From Leptospira terpstrae serovar Hualin str. LT 11-33 = ATCC 700639 (GTDB lineage: Bacteria; Spirochaetota; Leptospiria; Leptospirales; Leptospiraceae): 64,000 nt of DNA. Each line of letters begins with the position of its first letter. Position 1 is the first letter of the stretch. The stretch covers positions 165,835-229,834 of the forward strand of contig NZ_AOGW02000023.1 of assembly GCF_000332495.1 (NCBI RefSeq), given 5' to 3'. The translations under genes were made by a program, and so were the position numbers. The notes beneath the pieces are model-generated. The model was given only the letters and a program-made list of their open reading frames with translations. It had not been told where the DNA came from and did no database searches. This document shows positions 26,849 to 36,700 of this stretch, piece after piece.

Positions 26849-27428
26849 CTCCAATTGTTAATCTTTGGCTCATTTGTACAAACATACGTTTTAAGTAGAC
26901 TTCATTCAAAGAAATTCTCCAGTTGATCAGCGCTCCCTCGTAGATATTGATCAAGTCCCTTGCAAGTTCCATTGGATCAGTAGTTTCTTCCAATAAACCA
27001 TTTGATTGCCACCTTCCTATATACATTGCAAATAAAGACTCCCATCGGAATACTATAGATTTAAATTCGTCACTGAACGGTTGTTCGCCGACAGGAAATT
27101 GACAAGAAAAAATGGCAATTGGGCAACCTTGATAGTAAGAACCATCTTCGTTGATTTGGATTGCAACAGCCTTGGACATTTCTGAAATGAAATCATCAGG
27201 GCTATTCGACTCTCGGAGAATTTGGCGAAACCAAATAAGAACATCGGCTCCATAGGCCTGGATGACACGAATTCCCAAATCTCGTTTGGATGGGAAGTGG
27301 TCATAAAAAGAAGCTTTTGCGGTTCCGGATTCTCGGACGAGTTGGTTGATGCCAGTGTGGTAGTAGCCTTGTTGGTAGAATCTTTTTTTTGCGATTTCAA
27401 GGATGCGGTATCTGGGAGAACCTTTCAT
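26838..27428 (-). CDS. TetR/AcrR-family transcriptional regulator
   Basis: A protein of 196 residues starting at ATG 27428; an upstream in-frame TTG at 27464 is less likely. The N-terminal helix-turn-helix reads ILEIAKKRFYQQGYYHTGINQLVRESGTAKASFYDHFPSKRDL (about 9-50), typical of TetR repressors. The C-terminal ligand domain contains VAIQINEDGSYYQGCPIAIFSCQFP, a Cys-containing pocket seen in regulators related to AcrR/NemR. It diverges from a thioesterase gene across a strong double dyad at 27471-27514, which is its likely operator, implying autoregulation and control of the thioesterase. Confidence 0.85.
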   Translation of the reverse strand: MKGSPRYRILEIAKKRFYQQGYYHTGINQLVRESGTAKASFYDHFPSKRDLGIRVIQAYGADVLIWFRQILRESNSPDDFISEMSKAVAIQINEDGSYYQGCPIAIFSCQFPVGEQPFSDEFKSIVFRWESLFAMYIGRWQSNGLLEETTDPMELARDLINIYEGALINWRISLNEVYLKRMFVQMSQRLTIGAKK

Positions 27429-27470
27429 GGAATTTGAGTGTAGGAGGAGGGGGGAGAATGTCAATCATTG

Positions 27471-27514
27471 CAGACCGTTCTGTCTGTTTTTTCGTTTACA
27501 GACAGAACGGTCTG
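27471..27514. promoter_or_regulatory. Double TetR-type operator between regulator and thioesterase
   Basis: A perfect 17-bp inverted repeat, CAGACCGTTCTGTCTGT and ACAGACAGAACGGTCTG, flanks a 10-base T-rich spacer. Each arm is itself a dyad (CAGAC-N6-GTCTG), so this is two operator sites in mirror orientation, typical of divergent TetR control. It lies 43 bases from the regulator start and 36 from the thioesterase start. Confidence 0.75.
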
Positions 27515-27549
27515 TGGGAGCCTATCCCTACCCCCAGGAGCCCACCACT

Positions 27550-27972
27550 ATGCCCCACACCACCGAAATCCCAGTCCTCTGGAGCCATATGGATGCCAAC
27601 GGACACGTAAATAATGGAGTCTACCAATCCTATTTTGATGAAGCAAGAATCCAAGCCTTAGAAAAGGAAGGGTTTTCCATCCAAGAAATGCGGGACAAAA
27701 AAGTTGGTCCAGTGATGCTCAAAGCAGAGTTGTCATACCACAAACCCCTGCACCACCCCGACGCAGTGAGAATCGAAACAGGTTTTAGAGATATGTCAAA
27801 AATTAAGGGAAAAGTAATTCAAAATATGTATCGGATCTCAGATGGTGCGCTTGTTTGCGAAGCTATTTTTTCGGCTCTCTTTTTTGATTTTGAGAAAAAC
27901 AGACCTTGGAAAATTCCTGAAACATTTCTTGAAAAGTTTAAAGCTGACGAGAAGCTAAACCAAAACCAATAA
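27550..27972 (+). CDS. Acyl-CoA thioesterase, hotdog (4HBT) family
   Basis: A protein of 140 residues from ATG 27550, with AGGAG 9 bases upstream; the frame is open farther but would run through the operator. The hotdog signature LWSHMDANGHVNNGVYQSYFDEAR (about 10-33) carries the catalytic Asp of the 4HBT/FcbC/YbgC group, followed by VGPVMLKAELSYHKPL. It hydrolyses acyl-CoA thioesters, substrate unknown. It probably belongs to the TetR regulon of its divergent neighbour, perhaps a fatty-acid or xenobiotic response. Confidence 0.8.
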   Translation: MPHTTEIPVLWSHMDANGHVNNGVYQSYFDEARIQALEKEGFSIQEMRDKKVGPVMLKAELSYHKPLHHPDAVRIETGFRDMSKIKGKVIQNMYRISDGALVCEAIFSALFFDFEKNRPWKIPETFLEKFKADEKLNQNQ

Positions 27973-27995
27973 CTTCCTTAAAATTTAGTAGAAGT

Positions 27996-30407
27996 TCATT
28001 CTCTAATAAACGAAAGTTGACTTTTTTCTGGTACCAATCCTTTGTCTTCAAACTCACCTGACAAAGATTCGTAGTTAGGTGATAGTTTGATTTTCCATTT
28101 ACCCTTTTCTTCTATTAAGTCAGAATCTACGATGTTTTTACCTCGAAAGATTTCGTTTTCGTTCCATTTCATGATGATGTTTCCTTCTACATCTTCAGCT
28201 TCAATGGTCAAACGAACAGGTTTCACTTTATTTTTCCCATCCCAATACATAGCAGCCCAAGGCCCAATAAACTTTTGTATTGCGGACTCTCCAAAAGTTT
28301 TTACTTTTTTTACATCAACTACAGTATCAGAAATTACTGTTGTCACAGGTTTGGAAAACAAACTCTCACCAACTCCTTTGGATACAGATTGAATGGCAAA
28401 AAAATAGAATTGGTTTTTTGTTAAGTTCTGTAATTTGAAATTTGATTCGGAAGTTTCTTTGACAAGACTCCAATCCGGGTCATTTTTTTTACGCATATAA
28501 ACTTTATAGGACGTTACTTTAGGTATTAGATTCCAACTAAATAAAAATTCACCAGTTTTCCGGTTTTCAGAAACAGTCAACTCGGGAGGTTTCAGTCCCA
28601 AAGATCTTCCAGCTACAAGAGAAGGGAATCCAATGTCGGGTTCTGATGGAAGGCTAAACAATTCTCCTTCAAATTCAGAAGCAACCGCATAAAAAGATTC
28701 TTTATCGTAAGTTTCGTCATCTTTGAATTGAAGATCCGTTGTTTTTGCAATTCGTTTCCATAACCCGTTTGTTTTGCGGAATATATGATAGGCTACGGCA
28801 CTCGGAGAACCTTCCCATTGTAAGATGGTTGCCCCAGCATACAATCCTTTCGATGCGGTTAAATTTTTAGGTCTAGGTTTCAATACTTCAGAAGGATCCA
28901 AGTGAGCAGAAACATAACTACTGGATTCACCCACTAATTGGTTTCTTTCTGGGATCACTTGGTATATTTCACTATCACCGTTGCGGCTAGCTTTTAAATC
29001 AACATAGGTCGTTTTTTCCGTTTTGCCCAAAAATCTATAGATTCGCGCAACTGGATTCCATTTATAAACTGCATAAGTTGTAGAAATTGGCTGGGGATCC
29101 CATTCTAATAGAATTCTATCATTTGTGGGAGCTACAGATGCACGTAAGTTGGTAACAGGAAGGATTCCTGCGGGTTTTGTTGGTTCTACCGCATAACCAT
29201 CGTTTGAATCAAGTGATGGTTTTGAGAGATAATTTTCATCTAAGCTTGCCACTCGGTAATTATAGGCAGTATTTTTTTGGATTCCAAAGTCTTCAAAGAA
29301 AGCCTGTTTGGAAAGACCAACGAGTTGGTATTTACTATCGATTTTCCGTTTTCGGTAAACTTCATATCCAATCGCTCGTTTTTCTTTCGACCAACTGATT
29401 CGAATGCGGTCGGAAAAATCACCACGAGAGGCAAATACTTCTTTTGGAGGGAATAAGTTGTGTTCTCCATACTCTAAAGATTCTAATGCATCATTAAGTT
29501 TATTCTGTGTTAGGAGTTCGTTTTCGATTTCTGAATCAGCAACATAAACAGACTTAGTGTATTTGGGAAATGTTTCATAAGAAATCCACAAATATCCTTG
29601 GTCACCCCATGTAGGGCCCCAGGAGTTCCAAACTTTAAATGCTTTCTTTTTGTCATTATAACCTAAAAGCACAAGGGACTGTGCCCCTAAAACTTCCCCA
29701 GTTCCTATTTCAAAGATGGAATCTTGTTTTGGATCCTTAAAGTTTTCATAAACTAAATATCCAATTAAAACTGGTCTTTTTTCAGCTAACGCTAGCTTGA
29801 TGGAAATTAGGTCGTGAGGTTCAATTCTATAAATCCTTCTTAGCCTTGCTTTTCTGCCTGCTTCAACAATATTCGCCTTTGGTCTAGTACGGAAACTGGA
29901 AGAGGATTCGTTCATCTGTTCCATAGTAACGGAACCTCTGCTTTCTGCTAGAATCAGAGCATCCAAAAGGGAAACAGCTTGGTCTTTTCCGCTGTTTAAT
30001 TGGTTATAAATGAAGTTAGGTGAGTATATTAATTTTTGGCCACTGGCAGAAGAGGGCCCTACTGAAGAAAGATTGCGGATCCCTTTTTTTTTCGCTTCCA
30101 AATAAGAAATGAGTCCATACCCAACCGTATAACCAACATTATCCTTGTAGATTCCTTGGTCTCCTGGCAGTGGAAATTCCGCACTGAGGTCGTAACTTCC
30201 TGGTAAATCCGAACTTGTCATTTCGGGATGGAAAGTAGGGATACTTTGGTAGAGTTCGAAGGGATCGGGGATGAGGCCAGGTTTTTTTGCCGATGATTTG
30301 GACTCTGTTTTTCCGGTAATGGGTTTGGTTTGAAACCCAGCAATCATTATGGAAACTGCGATAAAAATGGTTCCAATCGCAATTCGATGTTTGGTGTTTC
30401 GTAACAT
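27996..30407 (-). CDS. Degenerate papain-fold protein with four FN3-like repeats
   Basis: A protein of 803 residues with an N-terminal membrane anchor or signal (about 9-24). Residues 80-290 follow the papain C1 fold: Gln84 in PGDQGIYKDN and VWNSWGPTWGDQGYLWISYE (about 259-278) with the structural Asn261, but the catalytic Cys position is Asn90 and the catalytic His position (before SLVLLGYN) is Gln243. It is therefore probably inactive as a protease. Four FN3-like repeats follow (about 318-412, 418-500, 512-595, 605-690), then a beta-rich C-terminal domain. It is the last gene after exbB and tonB, 1 base from tonB, suggesting an envelope role powered by or linked to that complex. Confidence 0.65.
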   Translation of the reverse strand: MLRNTKHRIAIGTIFIAVSIMIAGFQTKPITGKTESKSSAKKPGLIPDPFELYQSIPTFHPEMTSSDLPGSYDLSAEFPLPGDQGIYKDNVGYTVGYGLISYLEAKKKGIRNLSSVGPSSASGQKLIYSPNFIYNQLNSGKDQAVSLLDALILAESRGSVTMEQMNESSSSFRTRPKANIVEAGRKARLRRIYRIEPHDLISIKLALAEKRPVLIGYLVYENFKDPKQDSIFEIGTGEVLGAQSLVLLGYNDKKKAFKVWNSWGPTWGDQGYLWISYETFPKYTKSVYVADSEIENELLTQNKLNDALESLEYGEHNLFPPKEVFASRGDFSDRIRISWSKEKRAIGYEVYRKRKIDSKYQLVGLSKQAFFEDFGIQKNTAYNYRVASLDENYLSKPSLDSNDGYAVEPTKPAGILPVTNLRASVAPTNDRILLEWDPQPISTTYAVYKWNPVARIYRFLGKTEKTTYVDLKASRNGDSEIYQVIPERNQLVGESSSYVSAHLDPSEVLKPRPKNLTASKGLYAGATILQWEGSPSAVAYHIFRKTNGLWKRIAKTTDLQFKDDETYDKESFYAVASEFEGELFSLPSEPDIGFPSLVAGRSLGLKPPELTVSENRKTGEFLFSWNLIPKVTSYKVYMRKKNDPDWSLVKETSESNFKLQNLTKNQFYFFAIQSVSKGVGESLFSKPVTTVISDTVVDVKKVKTFGESAIQKFIGPWAAMYWDGKNKVKPVRLTIEAEDVEGNIIMKWNENEIFRGKNIVDSDLIEEKGKWKIKLSPNYESLSGEFEDKGLVPEKSQLSFIRE

Positions 30408-30408
30408 T

Positions 30409-31050
30409 TCAGTCCTCTTCTAAATCAAAGCTGATTGGGAGTCTATGTGCCATTCGTGTTGGTTTTCCTTTGTCGTATCCTGGAGAAAACCGGGCTCTTT
30501 GTATGATCCGAATGGCAGCTTCATCAAATCCGTAGCCTGCTCTGCCAGAAACAATCTTAACCCCTTGCAGGGCGCCGTGTTCATCCACTTGTACCATTAC
30601 CACTACTGTCTTTTGGCTGATGTTTGCTGCTTTTGCAGCTTCAGGAAAATAAGCTTTCAAATCAAAATCGATGATAGGTGTAGGAGGTCGGTCTCCATTG
30701 AAAGAAAATAAATACCCATCTTTGTCAGTTCCATTACCGGAGAGTTGGTTGGGATTCAAATCGGAATTGTCAGGTTTTTCTTCTGCTTCCTTGTTTGAAC
30801 CTTCCACCCATTCTTGTTTTTCTACCGGAGCTGGGCTGGATGTCCCACCAATTAGTTCGGGAGGAATTTCCTCAAAGGAAACATCCATATCTTCCATCGA
30901 AGTTTCTTGGAAAGCCGCATTGCTCGGAAGGGTAAGTATAAAATAAATCAGATAACAAAATACATGCAATCCCACTGAAGCAAATAGACTAGCCCGGAAG
31001 AGTCCGAATCGCCTCAGTTTGTATTGCAGATACAAGGTAAATGATTTCAT
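30409..31050 (-). CDS. TonB-family energy transducer
   Basis: A protein of 213 residues: one N-terminal membrane helix (LFASVGLHVFCYLIYFILTL, about 22-41), a Pro/Glu-rich linker (about 60-130) and a C-terminal TonB domain with KTVVVMVQVDEHGALQGVKIVSGRAGYGFDEAAIRIIQRARFSPG (about 143-190). It transmits proton-motive energy to outer-membrane receptors. The upstream gene encodes an ExbB-type channel 11 bases away; no ExbD is present here. The short linker may indicate a narrow periplasm or another partner. Confidence 0.85.
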   Translation of the reverse strand: MKSFTLYLQYKLRRFGLFRASLFASVGLHVFCYLIYFILTLPSNAAFQETSMEDMDVSFEEIPPELIGGTSSPAPVEKQEWVEGSNKEAEEKPDNSDLNPNQLSGNGTDKDGYLFSFNGDRPPTPIIDFDLKAYFPEAAKAANISQKTVVVMVQVDEHGALQGVKIVSGRAGYGFDEAAIRIIQRARFSPGYDKGKPTRMAHRLPISFDLEED

Positions 31051-31061
31051 GATATTACTTT

Positions 31062-31721
31062 CTAGTGATGGATATTCGGTGTCGAACTAGAAGATTGGTT
31101 GTGTTTTCCACTTGTGATGAAACTCGCGTGAATTTCTTTCGAAAGGATTTCCAAATGACCAATGATAAGTTTCATTTTACGAGTGAAGTAGTTGTTTGCC
31201 ATCACCACGGGAATCGCAACCGCAAGTCCTGCGGCTGTAGCAAGTAACGCAGTGGAAATACTACGCATCACCACTTCTGCCCCTGAGTTACCAAGTGTTC
31301 CTAGTCCATAAAAAGCTTTGATGACACCAAGTACCGTTCCCAATAGTCCGATGAAGGGAGTGTTATTTCCGAGAGTGTTGAGAATCGGAAGTCTTTCTTC
31401 GAGACCCAATCGTTCTTTCAGAATTTTCCCTTCCATTAGTTCTTCTAAACCTTTATGGTTTTCCTTTTCTCGTTCCAAAACAAAATGCATGAATCGAGTA
31501 TAGGAATTTTCCATAGGATGGGTTTCTAATAATTTCTCCGTACCTTTTAGGTCTCGGTGGCGTACGAGGAGAGTGAGCGAATCCAGAAGTGACTCTGATT
31601 CTTTGTTAAAATTACGTTTATAAACAATCAACCTTTCGATAAATACGGCAATCGCGAGAATACTCGCAAATAACATAACGAGGAAAATGATTTTTTCCCC
31701 AAGGTCTACGAAATCTTGCAT
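31062..31721 (-). CDS. MotA/TolQ/ExbB-family proton channel
   Basis: A protein of about 219 residues starting at ATG 31721 (MQDFVDLGEKIIFL), with AAGG 7 bases upstream; an earlier in-frame start at 31808 would precede the first membrane helix with polar sequence. Three membrane helices are visible: about 9-31, 120-145 (IGLLGTVLGVIKAFYGLG) and 155-180 (ISTALLATAAGLAVAIPVVMANNYF), the last two being the conserved ExbB/TolQ pore motif. It forms the proton channel with an ExbD partner, which is not encoded next to it. Confidence 0.88.
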   Translation of the reverse strand: MQDFVDLGEKIIFLVMLFASILAIAVFIERLIVYKRNFNKESESLLDSLTLLVRHRDLKGTEKLLETHPMENSYTRFMHFVLEREKENHKGLEELMEGKILKERLGLEERLPILNTLGNNTPFIGLLGTVLGVIKAFYGLGTLGNSGAEVVMRSISTALLATAAGLAVAIPVVMANNYFTRKMKLIIGHLEILSKEIHASFITSGKHNQSSSSTPNIHH

Positions 31722-31844
31722 TTTGGAACCTTCTAACGGACAGAATTCTTTACCTTGGACTGCAATCAAAGAGAAAAATTGCGGAAAAAGAACTTCGGTT
31801 GATTCCACGCCGACCCCAAAGAAAGAATGATTCCAAGGATTGGT

Positions 31845-33707
31845 ATGAAGGCAAAAGACATTCTACCCAGTTTTTTGGGGCTCATTTTCATCGTTTTAGG
31901 CGTTTCGTTGGTAGTATTCTATGCTACAAAGTCATGGGAGACATTCCTTGGTCTCTGTCCGAACAAAGACTTTTTGTCTTGGGATGAGAATATTCGACTG
32001 AATCAGGTGCTTGACCAGTATGTTGATTTCCGTAACGGAAACTGGTTTCGCGGGATTCTACCTTTTTTGGAAAGTCCTACTTGGCCACCCCTTCGTTCTA
32101 TTCTAACCTTCGTTACTCTCTATTTGCCTCTAGATGCTTATGAAACCTATCGTGATTCATTTTTAGGGTTATTGTTTTTGGTAATGGTTTATCCTGCTCT
32201 GATTTACATATCATATCGTATAACAAAGTCTCTACTTTGGTCGGGAATCATTTCAGGACTTATTTTTATTCTCACGATCCAAACAGGAGAAGTTCCTGCT
32301 TATTCTCTTTCTTCGATGTTGGAAACTCAATCCATGTTCTTTCTTTTGTTTTCCATATATGCCATCTATAGATTGTATGAAGTGGACAATAAAGAATCGG
32401 AAATAGATTCCGGAACTAAGTGGCTTGTTTTCTTCTCTCTCTTTGGGTTTTATTTTACAAAGTATCCTTATGGGATTCTTTTTTTTATGGCATGTTTTGT
32501 TTATGAACTGCTTAGATCCACTTCCACATACAAAGATGCGTTACTCTATCTAATAAAAAATTATGCCAAAGGCATTCGATTACTTTACTTAATCTTTGTT
32601 GTGTTAATGGTTTTTTCTTTACCTGTACTTCGGGTTGTTACAAAAATCAATTTAAACCAAAAAGGGTTCAAACAATTTATGTTTGGAATCACCTTTGTTC
32701 TGTTTGTTGATCTTTCTGTTTATTTTTTCCGTAAACGAGAGGCAATCCAAAAAGTTTTTCCAAAAACAGCAGTAGTCCTTTGGGTTTATGCTATTTTCCC
32801 GGCATTTTTATGGCTGTTTATGAATCCGGACCGAGTGAATGCCCTAATCGATGCCCAAATGATTGTGAATGCATACACTCGTAGTTTTTTCTTAACACTC
32901 TGGACAGAACCAGGTCTTGATCCTTCAACACCGGGAGTTTTTGATTTTATCTGGGGATTTCGAACACTAATCCTTTTTTCCATTTTATCCCTTGTATACT
33001 TTCTCTTTCGATCGGGAACTAAATTCCAAACTAAGTTAAAAGATCCTCTCCTTGCAGGGACTCTTATTTTATTTTTAGAACTTCTCATTTTAGAGCTCAC
33101 TACTGGAAATAAGCAACCTAGACATGTTTTACAATTCATTCCTGCCATTGGCCTTGTGGGTTATCTTTGGATATTGCGTTTGTACAATCTTGCTGATAAC
33201 AAAATGGAAAGATTGGCTTCTGTATCTGTTTTTTTACTTACTTCCCTTTTTGTATTTTCCAATGCAGTGTATTCCCAAGGAATTTTGTCTGGAGAGTTTT
33301 ATGAAAAGAAAACGTTTTGTTACCGAGGAATGAATGCAAGTGATTTCCAACCGGCAAGAGAGATCGCCGAACAGATATCACCCGAGAAAAAATATGTTTT
33401 GATTAATGCATTTCATTTTGAGGAAAAATATGGATCTCGTGGTCGAGTACTTGCCTCTGATTTCGATCTTGCCATGAAACTAAAGACCTATAAAACAGGG
33501 ATGGTACGAAACGACAACAAATACCGATGGAAAGAATGGACAGATTTTGATTCTGTTCTCTTATTAAGCGATGTTTGTCCTGATAGTTTTGTTGAAGAAA
33601 AATTTGAAAACCGAACAAAAATCTTGAATAGTAAGTCAACATTACTGTCTACTTACAGAGAGAGTTCCGGTATTGCTTGTCTTCAAGAATATAAATTGAT
33701 CAAATAG
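31845..33707 (+). CDS. Multi-pass membrane protein, glycosyltransferase 39/83-like
   Basis: A protein of about 620 residues with 11 to 13 membrane helices. I take ATG 31845, with AAGGA 7 bases upstream; ATG 31827 is also possible. After the first helix comes SWDENIRLNQVLDQYVDFRNG, with the Asp-Glu pair of the lipid-linked sugar transferases (PMT/ArnT, GT-C fold) at the first outer loop, and a soluble C-terminal domain from about 500 to the end. It may transfer a sugar from a polyprenyl carrier to an outer-membrane or periplasmic acceptor. It diverges from the exbB unit. Substrate unknown. Confidence 0.65.
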   Translation: MKAKDILPSFLGLIFIVLGVSLVVFYATKSWETFLGLCPNKDFLSWDENIRLNQVLDQYVDFRNGNWFRGILPFLESPTWPPLRSILTFVTLYLPLDAYETYRDSFLGLLFLVMVYPALIYISYRITKSLLWSGIISGLIFILTIQTGEVPAYSLSSMLETQSMFFLLFSIYAIYRLYEVDNKESEIDSGTKWLVFFSLFGFYFTKYPYGILFFMACFVYELLRSTSTYKDALLYLIKNYAKGIRLLYLIFVVLMVFSLPVLRVVTKINLNQKGFKQFMFGITFVLFVDLSVYFFRKREAIQKVFPKTAVVLWVYAIFPAFLWLFMNPDRVNALIDAQMIVNAYTRSFFLTLWTEPGLDPSTPGVFDFIWGFRTLILFSILSLVYFLFRSGTKFQTKLKDPLLAGTLILFLELLILELTTGNKQPRHVLQFIPAIGLVGYLWILRLYNLADNKMERLASVSVFLLTSLFVFSNAVYSQGILSGEFYEKKTFCYRGMNASDFQPAREIAEQISPEKKYVLINAFHFEEKYGSRGRVLASDFDLAMKLKTYKTGMVRNDNKYRWKEWTDFDSVLLLSDVCPDSFVEEKFENRTKILNSKSTLLSTYRESSGIACLQEYKLIK

Positions 33708-33719
33708 AGATAAAGATTT

Positions 33720-36700
33720 ATGAGTATTGCTTCCTTTTCCATCAAACGACCTATTTTCATATCCTCGTTAGTCATCATTATGGTGATTACTGGTTTTATT
33801 TCCTTAAAACGAATTGGAGTCGATTTATTCCCCGACATCAACATTCCTTTCGTTGTAGTTTCAACGGTCTATCCTGGGGCTGGACCTGAAGAGATAGAGA
33901 CTTCGATTTCCAAACCATTGGAAGAAGAACTTAGTTCTATCTCTGGTCTCAAACGGATCACTTCTCGAAACCAAGAAGGGATCTCTATGGTGTTTGCGGA
34001 ATTCAACCTAACTACAGACATCAAATATGCTGAACAACAAGTTCGGGATAAAACAGCCCGTGTAAAACCGGTATTTCCTGAATCATCCAAAGAACCACTG
34101 GTGCAGAGGTTTGATCCTTCGGATCAACCCATCATGCGGATCTCGCTTTTTGCTGATCTCCCAGAAGGGGAACTCTATGATTTAGCAAAAGAAAAAATCA
34201 AAACCAAACTAGAACAAGTCAACAACGTCGGTGCTGTAAAAATCATTGGTGGTTCTCGCAGAGAAATCCATATTGAGCTTGATCGAAACAAAATCAATGC
34301 CTTCCAAGTTCCTGCTATTTCCATTGGAAACCAAATCAAAAACTCTGGTGTCAATATCCCTGCTGGAAAAGTAGAAGGTGGCGATAAAGAAACTTCGTTT
34401 CGAACTGTTGCCAAATACGAATCCTTATCTCAAATTGAAAATACGGTAGTGTCTTTTGGTGGAGAGTTTGGACGTGGGGTTCTTGTGAAGGATCTCGGCC
34501 AAGTAAAAGATACCCTCCAGGACCGCCAAACACTTGGTATGTTGTATGCACCGATCAGTGCAGAAGAACATGAAGAACCTTCTATCATTGGAAAATTATT
34601 ATTCAAATACGATCCACCTAAAAAAGAAAGAGTACAAAAGAAGGCTCTATTCTTAGATGTATATAAACAATCAGGAGCCAACACCGTCGAAGTTGCCGAT
34701 GGAATTCTCGGTAAAATTGACACCATCAACGCTCAAATCAAAGACCTAAAAGGAACTCCCAAGGTCATTTTGATTCGGGATGGATCCAAATGGATCCGTG
34801 CCAATATTGAAGACGTTACCATAGCCATTATTCTTGGGATCTTACTTGCTGTTATCGTAGTGTATCTTTTCCTTGGGAACATTCGTTCGACCCTTATTAC
34901 TGGGATGGCTCTCCCCAACTCTATGTTAGGTGCCTTTATCATTATGTATGCCATGGGTTTTACCATGAACGTGATGACCCTCCTTGCGCTTTCTCTCGCA
35001 GTTGGACTTCTTGTGGATGATGCTATTGTGGTTCGGGAAAATATTTTCCGTAAACTAGAAGAGGGGGAATCTGTCATTGTAGCAGCAAGAAAAGGAACAG
35101 AAGAAGTAACACTGGCCGTCATCGGAACTTCCTTAACTGTGATTGCAGTGTTTCTTCCGATTGGGTTTCTTTCAGGAATTGTTGGTCAGTTTTTTAAACA
35201 ATTTGGTCTGACTGTGGTTTTTGCGATGATCATTTCTTTATTTGATGGTCTGACAGTTGCTCCTATGTTATCTGCTTATTTTGCTGGGAAAACAGACATC
35301 CATAAAAAGAAAAACATTGTCTTACGTAACTTTGATAAGTTCCAGAATTTTCTGGACAAAATGTACGGAATCATCATGAAGTTTGCCCTAAAAAAACCTT
35401 GGGCAGTCATTTTACTTACATTCCTTACTTTGATTACGAGTATTTTCTCGCTAGCCTTTGTGAAAAAAACCTTTTTACCTGCGAATGACCAAGGTGAGTT
35501 TATGGTGAATGTGGAAATGGCACCGGGAACTTCCTTACAGGGAACATCCGAAACGGTAGAACAAATTCAAAACGAAATTATCAAAGCAATTCCTGAATTG
35601 GAACTTCTAGCAACTGTTGTCGGTAATAATGATGGAGAATCCAATATTGCCACCATTGGAGTTGCTCTCCTTCCTGCGGAATACCGCAAACGAACCACAG
35701 GAGATGTAAAAGACCAAATCCGCGAATTCTTAAAAGCCTACCCGCATGCAAGACCAAAGGTGAACGACTATTCTGCGATAGGTGGTGGGGTACAATACCC
35801 ATTCAACCTAAATCTCAAAGGGGAAAACTTAAAAGACCTCGAAACATATTCCTTTAAAGTGATGGAAGAATTACGAAAAGTTCCAGACCTAACCGATGTG
35901 GATACGACCTACCGAACAGGAAAACCAGAATTCCAAGTGGTGCCAAACCGTGCAAAAATGCAAACAGTGGGAGTTGTTGCAGGTGTGATGGGAGCCGAAC
36001 TTCGTTACCATATTGAAGGTGGGGAAGTGGCAAAGTATTTGGAAAATGGAATTGAGTATGACGTACGCCTTAGGTTAAAAGAAGAACAACGTAACCTTCG
36101 TAAGTCCTTCTATGAAACTAGGGTGCCAAACATCCAAAACAGGCTTATCCCCCTCAGTGCCATTGCGGAGGGAAAGGAAAGTAGTTCTCCTGCAAGGATC
36201 ATTCGTGAAGACAGGTCTCGAGTCGTTCCGATCAATGCGAATCTTGCTCCGGGAGGAGCGATCGCTTCGGCCTCTGAAGCAGCAGCAAAAATTTTAAAAG
36301 ATAAATTGCCTCCCCCTCCAGGAATCACATACTCCTTTGTAGGCCAATCGGAAGACTTCAAGGAACTTTTACAAAACATCGTCCTTGCTTTTGGTATGGC
36401 ACTAATTTTCATTTATCTTGTGTTAGCTTCTCTCTATGAGTCTTTTATCACACCGATTACGATTCTATTTGCTATCCCACCCGCCATTTCCGGTGCTTTC
36501 TTTGCACTGGCACTAACCGGTGAGATGCTCAATCTCTTTAGTATGATTGGACTCATTCTCCTTATGGGACTTGTGGCCAAAAACTCCATTCTCCTTGTGG
36601 ATCACGCCATCTTGGCAATGAAAGAACATGGAATGACAAGGGATGAAGCTATCTTTGATGCGGGATCCAAAAGACTTCGACCGATCTTAATGACTTCCCT

